Shown here piece after piece: positions 7,990 through 16,904 of a stretch of DNA of 64,000 nt. The DNA lies in NCBI RefSeq assembly GCF_018860705.1, contig NZ_JAHKQA010000093.1, positions 47,695 through 111,694 on the forward strand, in the 5' to 3' direction. The notes under the pieces are model-generated. The model made no database searches. It was not told where the DNA came from and was given only the letters and a program-made list of their open reading frames with translations. The position numbers and the translations under genes were made by a program. Each line of letters begins with the position of its first letter. Positions within the stretch are counted from its first letter, which is position 1. Source of the stretch: Citreicella sp. C3M06. Lineage in GTDB: Bacteria > Pseudomonadota > Alphaproteobacteria > Rhodobacterales > Rhodobacteraceae.

Positions 7990-9855
7990 TCAGCTCTTCG
8001 GGTTGGCGGCTTTCAACGTATCCTGCCCGTTCTCGTCGCGCCGATCATCCTTGCGCTCTTCGCGCTTGGGGCCAAAGAACAACAGACGCGTGCCATCGGT
8101 GGATTTGACCTTATCGTCGGGGCCCAGCAGACGCAGCGTGCCGCCCGGCCCCAGATCGGCCACCGGAACCGCATCGGGGTGGCGTGCGCGCCATTGTTCC
8201 AGCGTGAATTCCTCTGAAAGCTTGGTGACACGGAATTCCCAGCCCTCGGCAAGGCGGGCGTTGGCCTCGAAATAGGTCTCGTCGGCGGCGATCTTCTGGC
8301 CGCCCAGCGTGGCGGGCAGCGCATGGCGGGCAGACTGGCGCAACCGCTTGAGCTGAAAGACGTGCTCGCGGCCAAATTCCGGCGCGAGGTCGGTCGCGAC
8401 CAGCGTATTATAGGCATCGTTGTCCGACGCCGCGATCACCTTGTCATAGGTCACAAGGTCAAGATTGTGCTCGGCGGCTTCGGACAGGATATCACCCCAG
8501 AAGGTTTCCAGCCCGGCATCGCGGGCGCGGCGCAGATGCGCGTGGTTGGGATCGGCGATCATCACCGGCAGTTCCAGCTTGCGAAACGCCAGCCCCAGCG
8601 CCGTCGACCAGCGCGAGCCACCGACGATCAGAACCCCCGGCGTTTCGGTCGCGGTCAGACCCAGCCAGCGCGCCATCGGGGTGAGGGTAAAGCCGTGCAA
8701 CACCACCGTCGCCGCGACCAGAGCGAAGGCCAGCATTGTCACCTTGGAGCCGTCTTCGATCCCGACCTGAACCAGCAGGTCTCCGAACAGCCCTGCCACC
8801 GCGACCAGCACCACGCCGCGCGGGCCGGTGAAGGCGACAAGCAGGCGTTCCTTCCACGGGATATCCGAGAACGCCAGCGCCGCCAGCACCGGCAACGGCC
8901 GCGCCAGCAGGATCACCGACGCCACAAAAGCCAGCGTGCGCCAGTCCATCGCCAGCAGCGTGGCGCGATCCATGTTGGCGGCGAGCAGGATGAACACCCC
9001 CGACACCAGCAGAATCGTCGCGTGTTCCTTGAAGCGGCGCAGCTCGACATAGCTCGGCAGATTGGCATTGGCGATCCACAGCCCCATGACGGTGACCGCG
9101 AGCAGCCCGCTTTCGTGCAGGATCGCATCCGACACCGCAAACACCAGCAGCAGCAGCGCGAACAGCACCGGCACCTTCATGTATTCCGGCACCAGCGCAT
9201 TGCGGAAGGCCTTGGCCAGCCCCCAGCCCGCGGCGACGCCGAACAATGTCGCAGCGCCGACGCCCACCAGCATCTCGACAATCGCGGCGCCCGCCGAGGC
9301 GCCATTGGCGAACACCACGACCACCTCGAACGCCAGCACAGCGGCCAGCGCGCCGACCGGATCGTTGACGATAGCCTCCCATTGCAGCAGCGCGGCGGGG
9401 CGCTTGCGCAGCCGTGCCTGCCGCAGCAGCGGCGCGATGACCGTCGGGCCGGTGACGATCATGATGCCCCCGAACACCGCCGAGCTCTGCCAGCTGAGCC
9501 CTGCCGCCCAGTGCAACGCGGCGCTGGACGCCGCCCAGCCCAGCGGGCCGCCGATGAACACCAGCCGCCGCACGCCAACGGCGGCATCCGACAGCGAGCG
9601 CATGTTCAGCGTCATGCCACCTTCGAACAGGATGATCGCGACGGCGATGGCCAGCATCGGCTGCATCAGATCGCCGAATTGCTCGGACGGGCTAAGCACA
9701 CCAAGGCCCGGCCCGGCCACAAGCCCGGCGGCCAGCATCAGCACGATGGCCGGCATCCGCAGCCGCCACGCCAGCCACTGCGAGCCAACGCCAAGCGCGC
9801 CCACCAATGCAAATCCCAACACAGGGCCAAGCCCCGCGGTTTCAGCTACCGCCAT
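7990..9855 (-). CDS. Cation/proton antiporter with C-terminal nucleotide-binding region
   Basis: The 621-residue protein has about 12 hydrophobic segments in its first 400 residues (for example GFALVGALGVGSQWLAW and SAVFGGIMIVTGPTVIAPLL), matching the Na+/H+ exchanger fold of CPA-type antiporters in the inner membrane. The soluble remainder contains a Rossmann-like TrkA-N region (LIVGGSRWSTALGLAFRKLE, then VIAASDNDAYNTLVATDLAP), which in relatives senses NAD(H) or other ligands. The ion cannot be told from sequence; K+ or Na+ are both possible. The start overlaps the stop of the upstream Rossmann gene by 14 bp, so the two are likely one operon. Confidence 0.85.
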   Translation of the reverse strand: MAVAETAGLGPVLGFALVGALGVGSQWLAWRLRMPAIVLMLAAGLVAGPGLGVLSPSEQFGDLMQPMLAIAVAIILFEGGMTLNMRSLSDAAVGVRRLVFIGGPLGWAASSAALHWAAGLSWQSSAVFGGIMIVTGPTVIAPLLRQARLRKRPAALLQWEAIVNDPVGALAAVLAFEVVVVFANGASAGAAIVEMLVGVGAATLFGVAAGWGLAKAFRNALVPEYMKVPVLFALLLLVFAVSDAILHESGLLAVTVMGLWIANANLPSYVELRRFKEHATILLVSGVFILLAANMDRATLLAMDWRTLAFVASVILLARPLPVLAALAFSDIPWKERLLVAFTGPRGVVLVAVAGLFGDLLVQVGIEDGSKVTMLAFALVAATVVLHGFTLTPMARWLGLTATETPGVLIVGGSRWSTALGLAFRKLELPVMIADPNHAHLRRARDAGLETFWGDILSEAAEHNLDLVTYDKVIAASDNDAYNTLVATDLAPEFGREHVFQLKRLRQSARHALPATLGGQKIAADETYFEANARLAEGWEFRVTKLSEEFTLEQWRARHPDAVPVADLGPGGTLRLLGPDDKVKSTDGTRLLFFGPKREERKDDRRDENGQDTLKAANPKS

Positions 9856-10492
9856 CCTCGTCCTTTCCAGTGACCTCGGCCCATGACGTATCCTTTAGCA
9901 CACCGCCCCCCGACAGGGCGCGGGTGATCGGATGCGACAGGGCCAGCATCAGATCACCAGATGAGGTGCATCGCGTCGCTGTCCAGTGCTTTGAGGCTTG
10001 AGGGATCATCACACCGTGCAATTTTGCCGGGGAAAGCGCCACATTCCACTGCCGCACCATCGCCCCGAGCATCCCGGACACCGCGCCGTCATCATCGCCC
10101 GGCAGCCCGACGATGGCGCGCCCCATGCCGACCCGAAGCCCCTGCGCGATCGACGACAGCAGCCCTTCGCTGCGTTCGGCCACCTTGCCGATGCTATCAT
10201 TGCGCAGTGACAGCGCCGAGAAATCATAAACCAGATGCAGCGGCTCGACCCCCCAGCTTTCGCCGAGGATCAGGCAAGCTTCGGGATCGGCCAGATCCAG
10301 CGGCAGGGTTTCGATGCGATCCGGGCAATGGGCGGCGAGCCCGTGCATCGCCTTGGCCTCGGTGTCGATGGCCACAACCATCGCCCCAAAGCTGGCAAGA
10401 CGTCGCACCAGCGCCCGGCCCAGCGGATGCCCTGCCCCGGACACGAGAACCACCTTGCCGGTGAATGCCGACACTCCGAATAGGCGCGTCAT
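9842..10492 (-). CDS. SDR-like Rossmann-fold protein, catalytic Tyr-Lys pair not visible
   Basis: The 216-residue product begins with a dinucleotide-binding motif (VVLVSGAGHPLGRALVRRLA) and an acidic end to the second strand (MVVAIDTEA), followed by DLADPEAC, so an NAD(P)-binding SDR or epimerase-like fold is well supported. I do not see the YxxxK catalytic motif in the expected region, so it may be a non-catalytic or atypical member. The start at 10492 was chosen because the homologous region begins there; the open frame upstream runs antisense through dgt coding sequence. It is coupled to the antiporter downstream by a 14-bp overlap. Confidence 0.7.
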   Translation of the reverse strand: MTRLFGVSAFTGKVVLVSGAGHPLGRALVRRLASFGAMVVAIDTEAKAMHGLAAHCPDRIETLPLDLADPEACLILGESWGVEPLHLVYDFSALSLRNDSIGKVAERSEGLLSSIAQGLRVGMGRAIVGLPGDDDGAVSGMLGAMVRQWNVALSPAKLHGVMIPQASKHWTATRCTSSGDLMLALSHPITRALSGGGVLKDTSWAEVTGKDEDGGS

Positions 10493-10596
10493 GCCTGCCC
10501 CTGCCTTTCCTCGAAGCCTGGTCCCGGCTCCTTGAGGCACAATGGCTGCATGTTTTTCCGCCCCGTGCAAGGGCGCTTCATGCCCGCGAGGCGAAA

Positions 10597-11769
10597 TCAG
10601 TGCCGCTCGTGCAGCACATCCTTTCCGGTCAGCCGCGCATGCGCCTGAAGCGCGTAGCGGTCTGTCATGCCGGCGATGTAATCGGCGACGATGCGCGCCA
10701 GCGCCGCCTTGTCGACGCAAGCGGCGATCTCGGGTTGCCAGCGCTGAGGCAGCTGCGCCGGATCGTCCATATACAGCGGGAACAGCTCTTCGACGGCCTG
10801 TGTCACCATGGCCCGCACCTGCATCACAGAGGGGGCGCGATACATGCGGGTGAACAGGAAATGCCGGATTTCCCTGAGCATGGCCCACATCTCGTCGGAA
10901 AAGGCGATGATCGGGCGGCCAAGATGGCGGATGGCATCGGCACTGTCCGGCGCGGCGGCATCGATGCGCGCGCGGGACGTGTCGATCACATCGGACACCA
11001 TATAGCCGAACACCCGCCGCAGCGCCTCGTGGCGACGCCGATAGCTGTCGAGGCCGGGATAGAGCCGATCGACCTCGACATAGGCGGGGCCGATCAGGGC
11101 CAGCTCGGCGATTTCGTCTTCGGAGAACAGCCCGGCGCGCAGCCCGTCCTGCAGATCGTGGTTGTTGTAGGCGATATCGTCCGACAGCGCCGCCACCTGC
11201 GCTTCGGCGCTGGCATGGGTGTGCAGTTCCAGATCGTGCCGCGCGTTGTATTCCGCCAGCGTGACCGGCAGCGCCTTGCCCGGTGCCAGCGGCAGCAGCG
11301 GGCCATTGTGCTTGGCGATGCCTTCCAGCGTGTCCCAAGTCAGGTTCAGCCCGTCAAATTCGGCGTAATGGCATTCCAGCGAAGTGACGATGCGCAGCGC
11401 CTGCGCATTGTGATCAAAGCCGCCATAGGGCGCCATCAGCGCGTGCAGCGCGTCCTCGCCCGTGTGGCCAAAGGGCGTGTGGCCCAGATCATGCGCCAGC
11501 GCCACCGCCTCGGTCAGGTCGGTGTTCAGCCCCAGCGCCCCGCACATGGTGCGGGCCACCTGCGCCACCTCGATGCTGTGGGTCAGGCGGGTGCGGTAGA
11601 AATCGCCCTCATGCTCGACAAACACCTGCGTCTTGTGCTTGAGACGCCGGAATGCCGAGGAATGGATGATCCTGTCCCGATCGCGCTGAAAGCACGAACG
11701 AAAGGCGCTTTCCTCTTCCGGAACCCGCCGCCCGCGCGATTGCTGCGGAATGCATGCGTAGATCTCCAT
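10597..11769 (-). CDS. dgt: Deoxyguanosinetriphosphate triphosphohydrolase-like HD protein
   Basis: Members hydrolyse dNTPs to nucleoside and triphosphate, adjusting dNTP pools. The 390-residue protein has RTRLTHSIEVAQVAR (near residues 59-73, metal-ligand His) and LAHDLGHTPFGHTGE (91-105, HD pair), the core of the HD phosphohydrolase site. A FRRLKHKTQVF segment near residue 40 is also typical of Dgt. The start at 11769 gives the conserved N-terminus; further upstream the frame runs over the divergent erpA-like gene. The substrate range of this alphaproteobacterial type is less certain than for E. coli Dgt. Confidence 0.88.
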   Translation of the reverse strand: MEIYACIPQQSRGRRVPEEESAFRSCFQRDRDRIIHSSAFRRLKHKTQVFVEHEGDFYRTRLTHSIEVAQVARTMCGALGLNTDLTEAVALAHDLGHTPFGHTGEDALHALMAPYGGFDHNAQALRIVTSLECHYAEFDGLNLTWDTLEGIAKHNGPLLPLAPGKALPVTLAEYNARHDLELHTHASAEAQVAALSDDIAYNNHDLQDGLRAGLFSEDEIAELALIGPAYVEVDRLYPGLDSYRRRHEALRRVFGYMVSDVIDTSRARIDAAAPDSADAIRHLGRPIIAFSDEMWAMLREIRHFLFTRMYRAPSVMQVRAMVTQAVEELFPLYMDDPAQLPQRWQPEIAACVDKAALARIVADYIAGMTDRYALQAHARLTGKDVLHERH

Positions 11770-11878
11770 GCCAAGCCCTTTCCAATTCCGGGCCAAGCGC
11801 CCTGAGCCCGGTTGCCGCCCGGTCCGACCCTTCCTATATTGGCAATACGCCCCAAGTGAAACACCTGCGAGACCCTTG

Positions 11879-12202
11879 ATGAACCTGCCTCCCAAAGTAA
11901 CCGACCGCGCCTTTGCCCGCCTCGAAGAGATCGGCGCAGCCTCGCAGGGCAAGGCCCTGCGCGTTGCGGTCGAAGGCGGCGGCTGTTCCGGCTTTCAATA
12001 CGAGATCAAGCTGGACGACCCCGCCAGCGACGATCTGATCCTGTCGCATGGCAGCGAGCGCGTGGTGATCGACGAGATCTCGCTGCCGTTTCTGGCCGGC
12101 GCGACCATCGATTTCACCGAAGAGCTGATCGGCGCGCGCTTTGTCATCGAAAACCCCAATGCCAGCAGTTCCTGCGGCTGCGGCACCAGCTTTTCGATGT
12201 AA
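11879..12202 (+). CDS. erpA: A-type iron-sulfur cluster carrier (IscA/ErpA family)
   Basis: Proteins of this family receive [4Fe-4S] or [2Fe-2S] clusters and pass them to apo-enzymes. The 107-residue protein contains all three conserved cysteines, in GGGCSGFQY and in the C-terminal SSCGCGTSF. It is divergent from dgt with a 110-bp gap that must carry both promoters, and it is followed directly by a bidirectional terminator. Whether it is strictly ErpA or an IscA/SufA paralogue cannot be decided from one sequence, so the symbol is tentative. Confidence 0.9.
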   Translation: MNLPPKVTDRAFARLEEIGAASQGKALRVAVEGGGCSGFQYEIKLDDPASDDLILSHGSERVVIDEISLPFLAGATIDFTEELIGARFVIENPNASSSCGCGTSFSM

Positions 12203-12219
12203 CCGACCGATACGGCATG

Positions 12220-12254
12220 AAAAAAGGCGGGCTCCTCGCGGGGCCCGCCTTTTT
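12220..12254. terminator. Bidirectional intrinsic terminator
   Basis: A perfect AAAAAGGCGGGC / GCCCGCCTTTTT hairpin has a small loop and A/T tracts on both flanks, so it can stop transcription in both directions. It sits 18 bp after the erpA-like stop and 18 bp after the convergent carD stop. Confidence 0.9.
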
Positions 12255-12271
12255 CGTGGTCTGAAAACCGA

Positions 12272-12781
12272 TCAGGCGGCGCGCAGGCCAAGCACCTCGT
12301 CGACCTGACGTGCGGCAGCAACCTCGTCTCCGCCAGCAACGGCGGCGACTTCACGGGTCAGACGCTCGAGCGCGGCTTCGTAGAGCTGACGCTCCGAATA
12401 GGATTGCTCGCGCTGATCGTCGGCGCGGTGCAGGTCGCGCACCACTTCGGCGATGGCGATCAGATCGCCCGAGTTGATCTTTTGTTCGTATTCCTGAGCA
12501 CGGCGCGACCACATCGCCCGCTTGACCTTGGCCTTGCCCTTCAGGGTCTTCATCGCCTGGCTGACGACATCGGGGGTCGACAGCGAACGCATCCCGATTT
12601 CGGTCGCCTTGTGCGTGGGCACACGCAGGGTCATCTTGTCCTTTTCAAAGGAGATCACGAAGAGTTCCAGCTTGAGGCCGGCGATTTCCTGCTCTTCGAT
12701 CGACATGATCTGGCCCACGCCATGCGCAGGGTAGACAACGTAATCGTTGGGGTGGAATTCGTTTTTCTTGGTCTTGGTCAT
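12272..12781 (-). CDS. CarD-family transcriptional regulator
   Basis: CarD/CdnL proteins bind the RNA polymerase beta subunit and stabilise open complexes at many promoters. The 169-residue protein has the N-terminal RNAP-interacting Tudor-like domain (DYVVYPAHGVGQI, FEKDKMTLRVPTHKA) and a helical C-terminal DNA-binding part including KRAMWSRRAQEY with the tryptophan that wedges into the -10 region. It is alone between a shared terminator and a 299-bp upstream spacer. Confidence 0.93.
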   Translation of the reverse strand: MTKTKKNEFHPNDYVVYPAHGVGQIMSIEEQEIAGLKLELFVISFEKDKMTLRVPTHKATEIGMRSLSTPDVVSQAMKTLKGKAKVKRAMWSRRAQEYEQKINSGDLIAIAEVVRDLHRADDQREQSYSERQLYEAALERLTREVAAVAGGDEVAAARQVDEVLGLRAA

Positions 12782-13080
12782 ACAACAGGGTCCTTAGCAG
12801 CCAAGCCCTATAGCAACAGGAAAACGGATCGATCAAAGACGACAAAGACGGACGGAAATGCAACGTGCATCCCGTACGTGAGAACTTTACCGTTCCTAGA
12901 TCAACCTTTGGGGCGCAAAGAGGCCCTGATTTCTGTGCGTGGCTTCGTCATGTGGGGTGAGTATACCACAAGAATCGTGACTTTCCCACAACCTTGCTTA
13001 CCCACCAATATGTCGCGACAAATCAGATGCTTGCGCAGGGCCGTCTGACCCTGTGTTCACACTGGATGGCGAATCAAGTC
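12782..13080. other. Intergenic spacer upstream of carD
   Basis: This 299-bp stretch between fdxA and carD is clearly more AT-rich than its surroundings and has no convincing reading frame. It should contain the carD promoter on the minus strand; a TTGATC hexamer near 12900 read leftward is a weak -35 candidate. A small RNA could be hidden here but I see no strong terminator-like hairpin that would support one. Confidence 0.4.
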
Positions 13081-13419
13081 TCAGCCGCCCTCGCCCGGCG
13101 CTTCCGAGAAATACTTTTCCATCTTGCCGGACTCGCCGTCGCGCTCTTCGGCCTCGGGCATCGGATCTTTCTTCGAAATGATCACCGGCCAAAGCTCGGA
13201 ATACTTGCGATTGAACTCGACCCATTTTTCCATGTCCGGCTCGGTGTCGGGCCGGATCGCATCGGCGGGGCATTCGGGTTCGCACACGCCGCAGTCGATG
13301 CATTCGTCGGGATGAATCACCAGCGTGTTCTCGCCCTCGTAAAAGCAATCCACGGGGCATACCTCGACGCAATCGGTGTATTTGCAGGCGATGCAGTTCT
13401 CAGTGACCACGTAAGTCAT
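13081..13419 (-). CDS. fdxA: 7Fe ferredoxin FdxA
   Basis: This is a small cytoplasmic electron carrier with one [3Fe-4S] and one [4Fe-4S] cluster. The 112-residue product has cysteines at 9, 12, 17, 21 and 25 ([19 protein letters not shown]) and the second set at 40, 43, 46 and 50 ([11 protein letters not shown]), as in Azotobacter-type FdxA. The C-terminal half ([15 protein letters not shown]) is the usual extension. Together with the S4 protein and helicase upstream it is part of a gene order common in Rhodobacterales. Confidence 0.94.
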   Translation of the reverse strand: MTYVVTENCIACKYTDCVEVCPVDCFYEGENTLVIHPDECIDCGVCEPECPADAIRPDTEPDMEKWVEFNRKYSELWPVIISKKDPMPEAEERDGESGKMEKYFSEAPGEGG

Positions 13420-13478
13420 GGGCGTCCATCCGTCAGGGTGTCAATCTGTATCCTGCGCAACTAGACCAGCGCGCCGGA

Positions 13479-13853
13479 TCATTCAAGCCTATCCCGCTGC
13501 CGATCCATGATCCGGCGGTCACGCTTTGTTGGCCGCCCGCCCGCCTCGGCCACGGGCAGCGACGGATCGGGCACGCGGGCCTTGGGCGGATCGAGGTCGG
13601 CGTAAAGCGCCTGCGCCTCTGGCGCCGGGCCGCGCCGCTCGCCCAAGGCGAGGATGCGGATCACCCGCACATCCCGGCCCTGCGCAAAGGTCAGCACGTC
13701 GCCCGGACCCACCGCAAAGGCCGGCTTGGCGATGGACTGCCCGTTCACGCGCAGCCCACCACCAATCACCTTGGCGGCAAGGCTGCGCGTTTTGAAGAAC
13801 CGCGCCTGCCACAGCCACTTGTCGAGGCGCAGCTTTGACGGTGCCTCGCTCAC
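13479..13853 (-). CDS. S4-domain RNA-binding protein (Hsp15-like)
   Basis: The 124-residue protein starts with LRLDKWLWQARFFKTRSLA and GGGLRVNGQSIAKPA, a textbook S4 RNA-binding fold. Relatives such as Hsp15 bind stalled 50S subunits carrying nascent chains. The C-terminal 50 residues are Pro/Arg-rich and end in KRDRRIMDRQRDRLE, a basic tail that may contact RNA. The GTG start directly follows the helicase stop (TGA then GTG), so translation is very probably coupled to the helicase. Confidence 0.88.
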   Translation of the reverse strand: MSEAPSKLRLDKWLWQARFFKTRSLAAKVIGGGLRVNGQSIAKPAFAVGPGDVLTFAQGRDVRVIRILALGERRGPAPEAQALYADLDPPKARVPDPSLPVAEAGGRPTKRDRRIMDRQRDRLE

Positions 13854-16850
13854 TCAGGACTTGTTCTTGAAGCCCATGAGCGCGGCGGCAAAGGGGTTGT
13901 CCGGATCGATGCGGTCCGCCTTGCGGGGGCCCGATTCGTAGGACTTGGACTTGTTGCCCGGCCCGCCTTGCGGCTTGCCACCCTTGCCCTTGCGCGGACC
14001 CTTGCCCTGAGCGCCGCGGTCTCCCCGCTCGCCGCCCTGCCGTTCCCCGGCCTGACGTTCGCCCTGAGGCTTGCCCTTGCCGCGCGGTGCGCCGCTGCGG
14101 GCCCCGCCCTGCTCACGGCGGTTGCCACCGCGTGCGCCGCGGTTGCCACCCCATGTGAAGGTATAGATCACCTCGATCTCGGGGCCCGACAGCGCCTCGT
14201 CGGGCGCGGTGCCCGGAAGCAGCTCTTCCTCGGGGGTTTCGGCGATGTTGTCATCGTCCTTCACCGGTGCGGGGTCTTCATTGATCGGGGCATAGCCCGC
14301 ATCGTCGATCGACTCGGTCCCTGCGACCACATCCGCAGCCGCCGGGGTTTGCGCCATGTCAGGCGCAGCGCCGGGGCTGGTTTCCTCGATCTGAGCGGCA
14401 TCGAAGACGGGGATATCCTCGCCCGACTCGCCCTCGGGGGTGGCGCTTGTGGTAACGACCGTATCGGCGGCGCGCACCTTGCTGCGTTCGGCCTTTTCGG
14501 CCTTGTAGCCCAGCCCGCCCATCAGATCAGAGAACTGTTCCAGCGTCATGCCGGTGATCGACAGCATGTCGGGATTGGCCTCAAAGCCGCCCCGGCTGTC
14601 CTGCGCGCGCAGAAGATCGGCCAGCCGTTCCAGCATGTCGATGCGGATCGCCCGCTCGCCCGACGGACGATAGCCCGCCAGCGTATAGTGCTGCATCGGC
14701 ACGTCGCGGATGTTGGGCACGGTCACCAGACCCGGCGGCGGTGCCTCGGGGAAATGATCGAGATCGTTGAACAGCGACCAAAGCACCAGCCGCAGCCGCG
14801 TCGGCGCCGGCTTGAGCAGCAGCGGCATGAAGATGGTGTACTGCCCGAAGCGGATGCCATGCTTGCGCAGCGCGCCGCGCGAGTCCTGATCCAGCTGCTT
14901 GACCTCGTCGGCGACCTGCGCCCGCGGCACGATGCCCATGGATTCGACCATGCGGAAGGCAAAGCCCCGCGCCAGCCCGGTCAGCGCCTCGTCATCGCGC
15001 AGGTTGAGCAGCGGCTCGAACAGCGCGGCGATCTTGCGGTCGATGAAATGCTGCAGGCGGCGTTCCACCTTTTGCACCACATCCGCGCCCGCCGTATCGT
15101 CGACAAACGCCACGATGCGCGGCTTGAGCGCGTCATCGCCCTTGGCCAGCCGACCCACTGCCTGGTCGCCCCACATGAGGCCCCCCTGCTCGGTGAAGTC
15201 GATCTCGGTATCCGGCGCGTTGTAGAAACGGTCCGCCCTGAGATGGAAATGCGGCGCGAGCGCCTGCAACGACGCCTGTTTCAGCGTCTTGGCTTCCTGC
15301 CCTGTCGCGCCCTGGTCCTGACGGAACCGGAACCCTTCAAGCCGACCGACGAATTCGCCTTCGACGGTCACTTCACCCTTGTCGTTCACATCGGCCAAGA
15401 GGGCCTCCTTCTGCTTCAACCGGCGAAGCAGCACTGATGTCCGCCGGTCAACAAATCTTTGAGTCAGTCGCTCGTGGAGCGCATCCGACAGTGCGTCTTC
15501 TACAGCGCGGGTCGCGTCGCGCCAATGCATTTCGTCATCGACCCATCCCTTGCGCTGCGCCACGTATGTCCATGTGCGGATATACGCCAGCCGTTTCGAC
15601 AGCGCGTCGATGTCTCCGTCCGTCCGGTCGATGCGTTTGACCTGCCGGGCGAAGAAATCCGCCGGGATGCTGCCCCGCTCGTGCAGGTGCTGGAAGATAA
15701 CTTGCAACAGCCCCGCATGTTCCGCATGAGAGATACCCCGGAAATCGGGCACCCGGCAGACATCCCACAAAAGCTGGACAGAGGCGGGATTGCTGGCGCG
15801 GGCAAAGACCTCTGCCTCTCTCGACAGCGACTTGAGCACCTGAAGGTCATCCGCCTCGCGCGCCTTCATCAGCCATTCGTTGTCGGGCGACATCTCGAGC
15901 GATTGCACCAGCGCGTCGATCGAACCAAACCGCAGATCGGAGTTGCGCCAGCCCAGCTTGCGGATCGGCGTGAAGCTGTGAGAGGTGATCGCCTCGACCC
16001 AGTCATCGGGGATCTGCCCCGCATCGCCGGTGGTGCCGAAAGTGCCGGGCTTCATGCCCCGCCCCGCGCGCCCGGCAATCTGCGCCAGCTCGTTGGGCTG
16101 CAACTCGCGCATCCGCCGCCCGTCGAACTTGGTCAGCGAGGAAAACGCCACATGGTCGATATCAAGGTTGAGCCCCATGCCGATGGCATCGGTGGCGACG
16201 AGGTAATCGACCTCGCCGTTCTGGTACAAATCGACCTGCGCGTTGCGCGTGCGCGGGCTGAGCGCGCCCATCACCACCGCCGCGCCGCCCTTGGTGCGGC
16301 GGATCAGCTCGGCGATGGCATAGACGTTGTCGACCGAAAACCCGACGATGGCCGAGCGCGCCGGCATCCGGCTGATTTTCTTAGAGCCGAGATAGCTCAG
16401 CTGGCTCATCCGCTCGCGGCGGATGAATTCGACGCCCTTGACCAGCTGCGAGATCGGGCCGCGCATGGTGTCGGCCCCCATGAACAGCGTCTCGTGCAAG
16501 CCGCGCATCCGCAGGAGACGGTCGGTAAACACATGGCCGCGTTCGGGATCGGCGCAAAGCTGGATCTCGTCGATACCGACAAAATCGGTGCCCATGCCTT
16601 CGGGCATCGCCTCGACGGTGCAGACCCAGTAGGCGGCACGCGGCGGCACGATGCGCTCCTCGCCGGTGACAAGCGCCACCACGCCGGGGCCGCGGGCGGC
16701 GACGATCTTGTCATAGACCTCGCGCGCGAGCAGCCGCAGCGGCAGGCCGATCATGCCTGTGCGATGGCCAAGCATCCGCTCGATCGCGTAGTGGGTCTTG
16801 CCGGTGTTGGTCGGGCCGAGAACGGCCGCGATCCTTGCGCGCTGGGGCAT
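13854..16850 (-). CDS. SUV3-like ATP-dependent RNA helicase with RGG-type tail
   Basis: The 998-residue protein has a Walker A motif GPTNTGKT (12-19), a Walker B DEIQ (94-97), ATDAIGMGLNL (219-229) and motif VI QIAGRAGRG (257-265), typical of the SUV3/YejH superfamily 2 group found in mitochondria and alphaproteobacteria. Mitochondrial SUV3 unwinds RNA for the degradosome. After the helicase core come helical regions and then an acidic linker. The last 90 residues are Gly/Arg/Lys/Gln-rich (for example GGNRGARGGNRREQGG), a disordered RNA-binding type tail. It forms an operon with the S4 protein, which supports a role in RNA metabolism. Confidence 0.88.
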   Translation of the reverse strand: MPQRARIAAVLGPTNTGKTHYAIERMLGHRTGMIGLPLRLLAREVYDKIVAARGPGVVALVTGEERIVPPRAAYWVCTVEAMPEGMGTDFVGIDEIQLCADPERGHVFTDRLLRMRGLHETLFMGADTMRGPISQLVKGVEFIRRERMSQLSYLGSKKISRMPARSAIVGFSVDNVYAIAELIRRTKGGAAVVMGALSPRTRNAQVDLYQNGEVDYLVATDAIGMGLNLDIDHVAFSSLTKFDGRRMRELQPNELAQIAGRAGRGMKPGTFGTTGDAGQIPDDWVEAITSHSFTPIRKLGWRNSDLRFGSIDALVQSLEMSPDNEWLMKAREADDLQVLKSLSREAEVFARASNPASVQLLWDVCRVPDFRGISHAEHAGLLQVIFQHLHERGSIPADFFARQVKRIDRTDGDIDALSKRLAYIRTWTYVAQRKGWVDDEMHWRDATRAVEDALSDALHERLTQRFVDRRTSVLLRRLKQKEALLADVNDKGEVTVEGEFVGRLEGFRFRQDQGATGQEAKTLKQASLQALAPHFHLRADRFYNAPDTEIDFTEQGGLMWGDQAVGRLAKGDDALKPRIVAFVDDTAGADVVQKVERRLQHFIDRKIAALFEPLLNLRDDEALTGLARGFAFRMVESMGIVPRAQVADEVKQLDQDSRGALRKHGIRFGQYTIFMPLLLKPAPTRLRLVLWSLFNDLDHFPEAPPPGLVTVPNIRDVPMQHYTLAGYRPSGERAIRIDMLERLADLLRAQDSRGGFEANPDMLSITGMTLEQFSDLMGGLGYKAEKAERSKVRAADTVVTTSATPEGESGEDIPVFDAAQIEETSPGAAPDMAQTPAAADVVAGTESIDDAGYAPINEDPAPVKDDDNIAETPEEELLPGTAPDEALSGPEIEVIYTFTWGGNRGARGGNRREQGGARSGAPRGKGKPQGERQAGERQGGERGDRGAQGKGPRKGKGGKPQGGPGNKSKSYESGPRKADRIDPDNPFAAALMGFKNKS

Positions 16851-16904
16851 GTGGGCCCTGGTCCTTCTCGCCGTTCCTTGCCGTCGGGGGTTCCGGGGCC
16901 GGGC

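Noticed and set aside
8323..9873. Plus-strand frame of 516 codons rich in His, Gln and Arg
   Set aside because: Antisense of the antiporter gene; repetitive polar composition mirrors the hydrophobic codons on the other strand.
14723..14962. Arg/Ser-rich short frames inside the helicase gene
   Set aside because: Out-of-frame translations of the helicase coding sequence.
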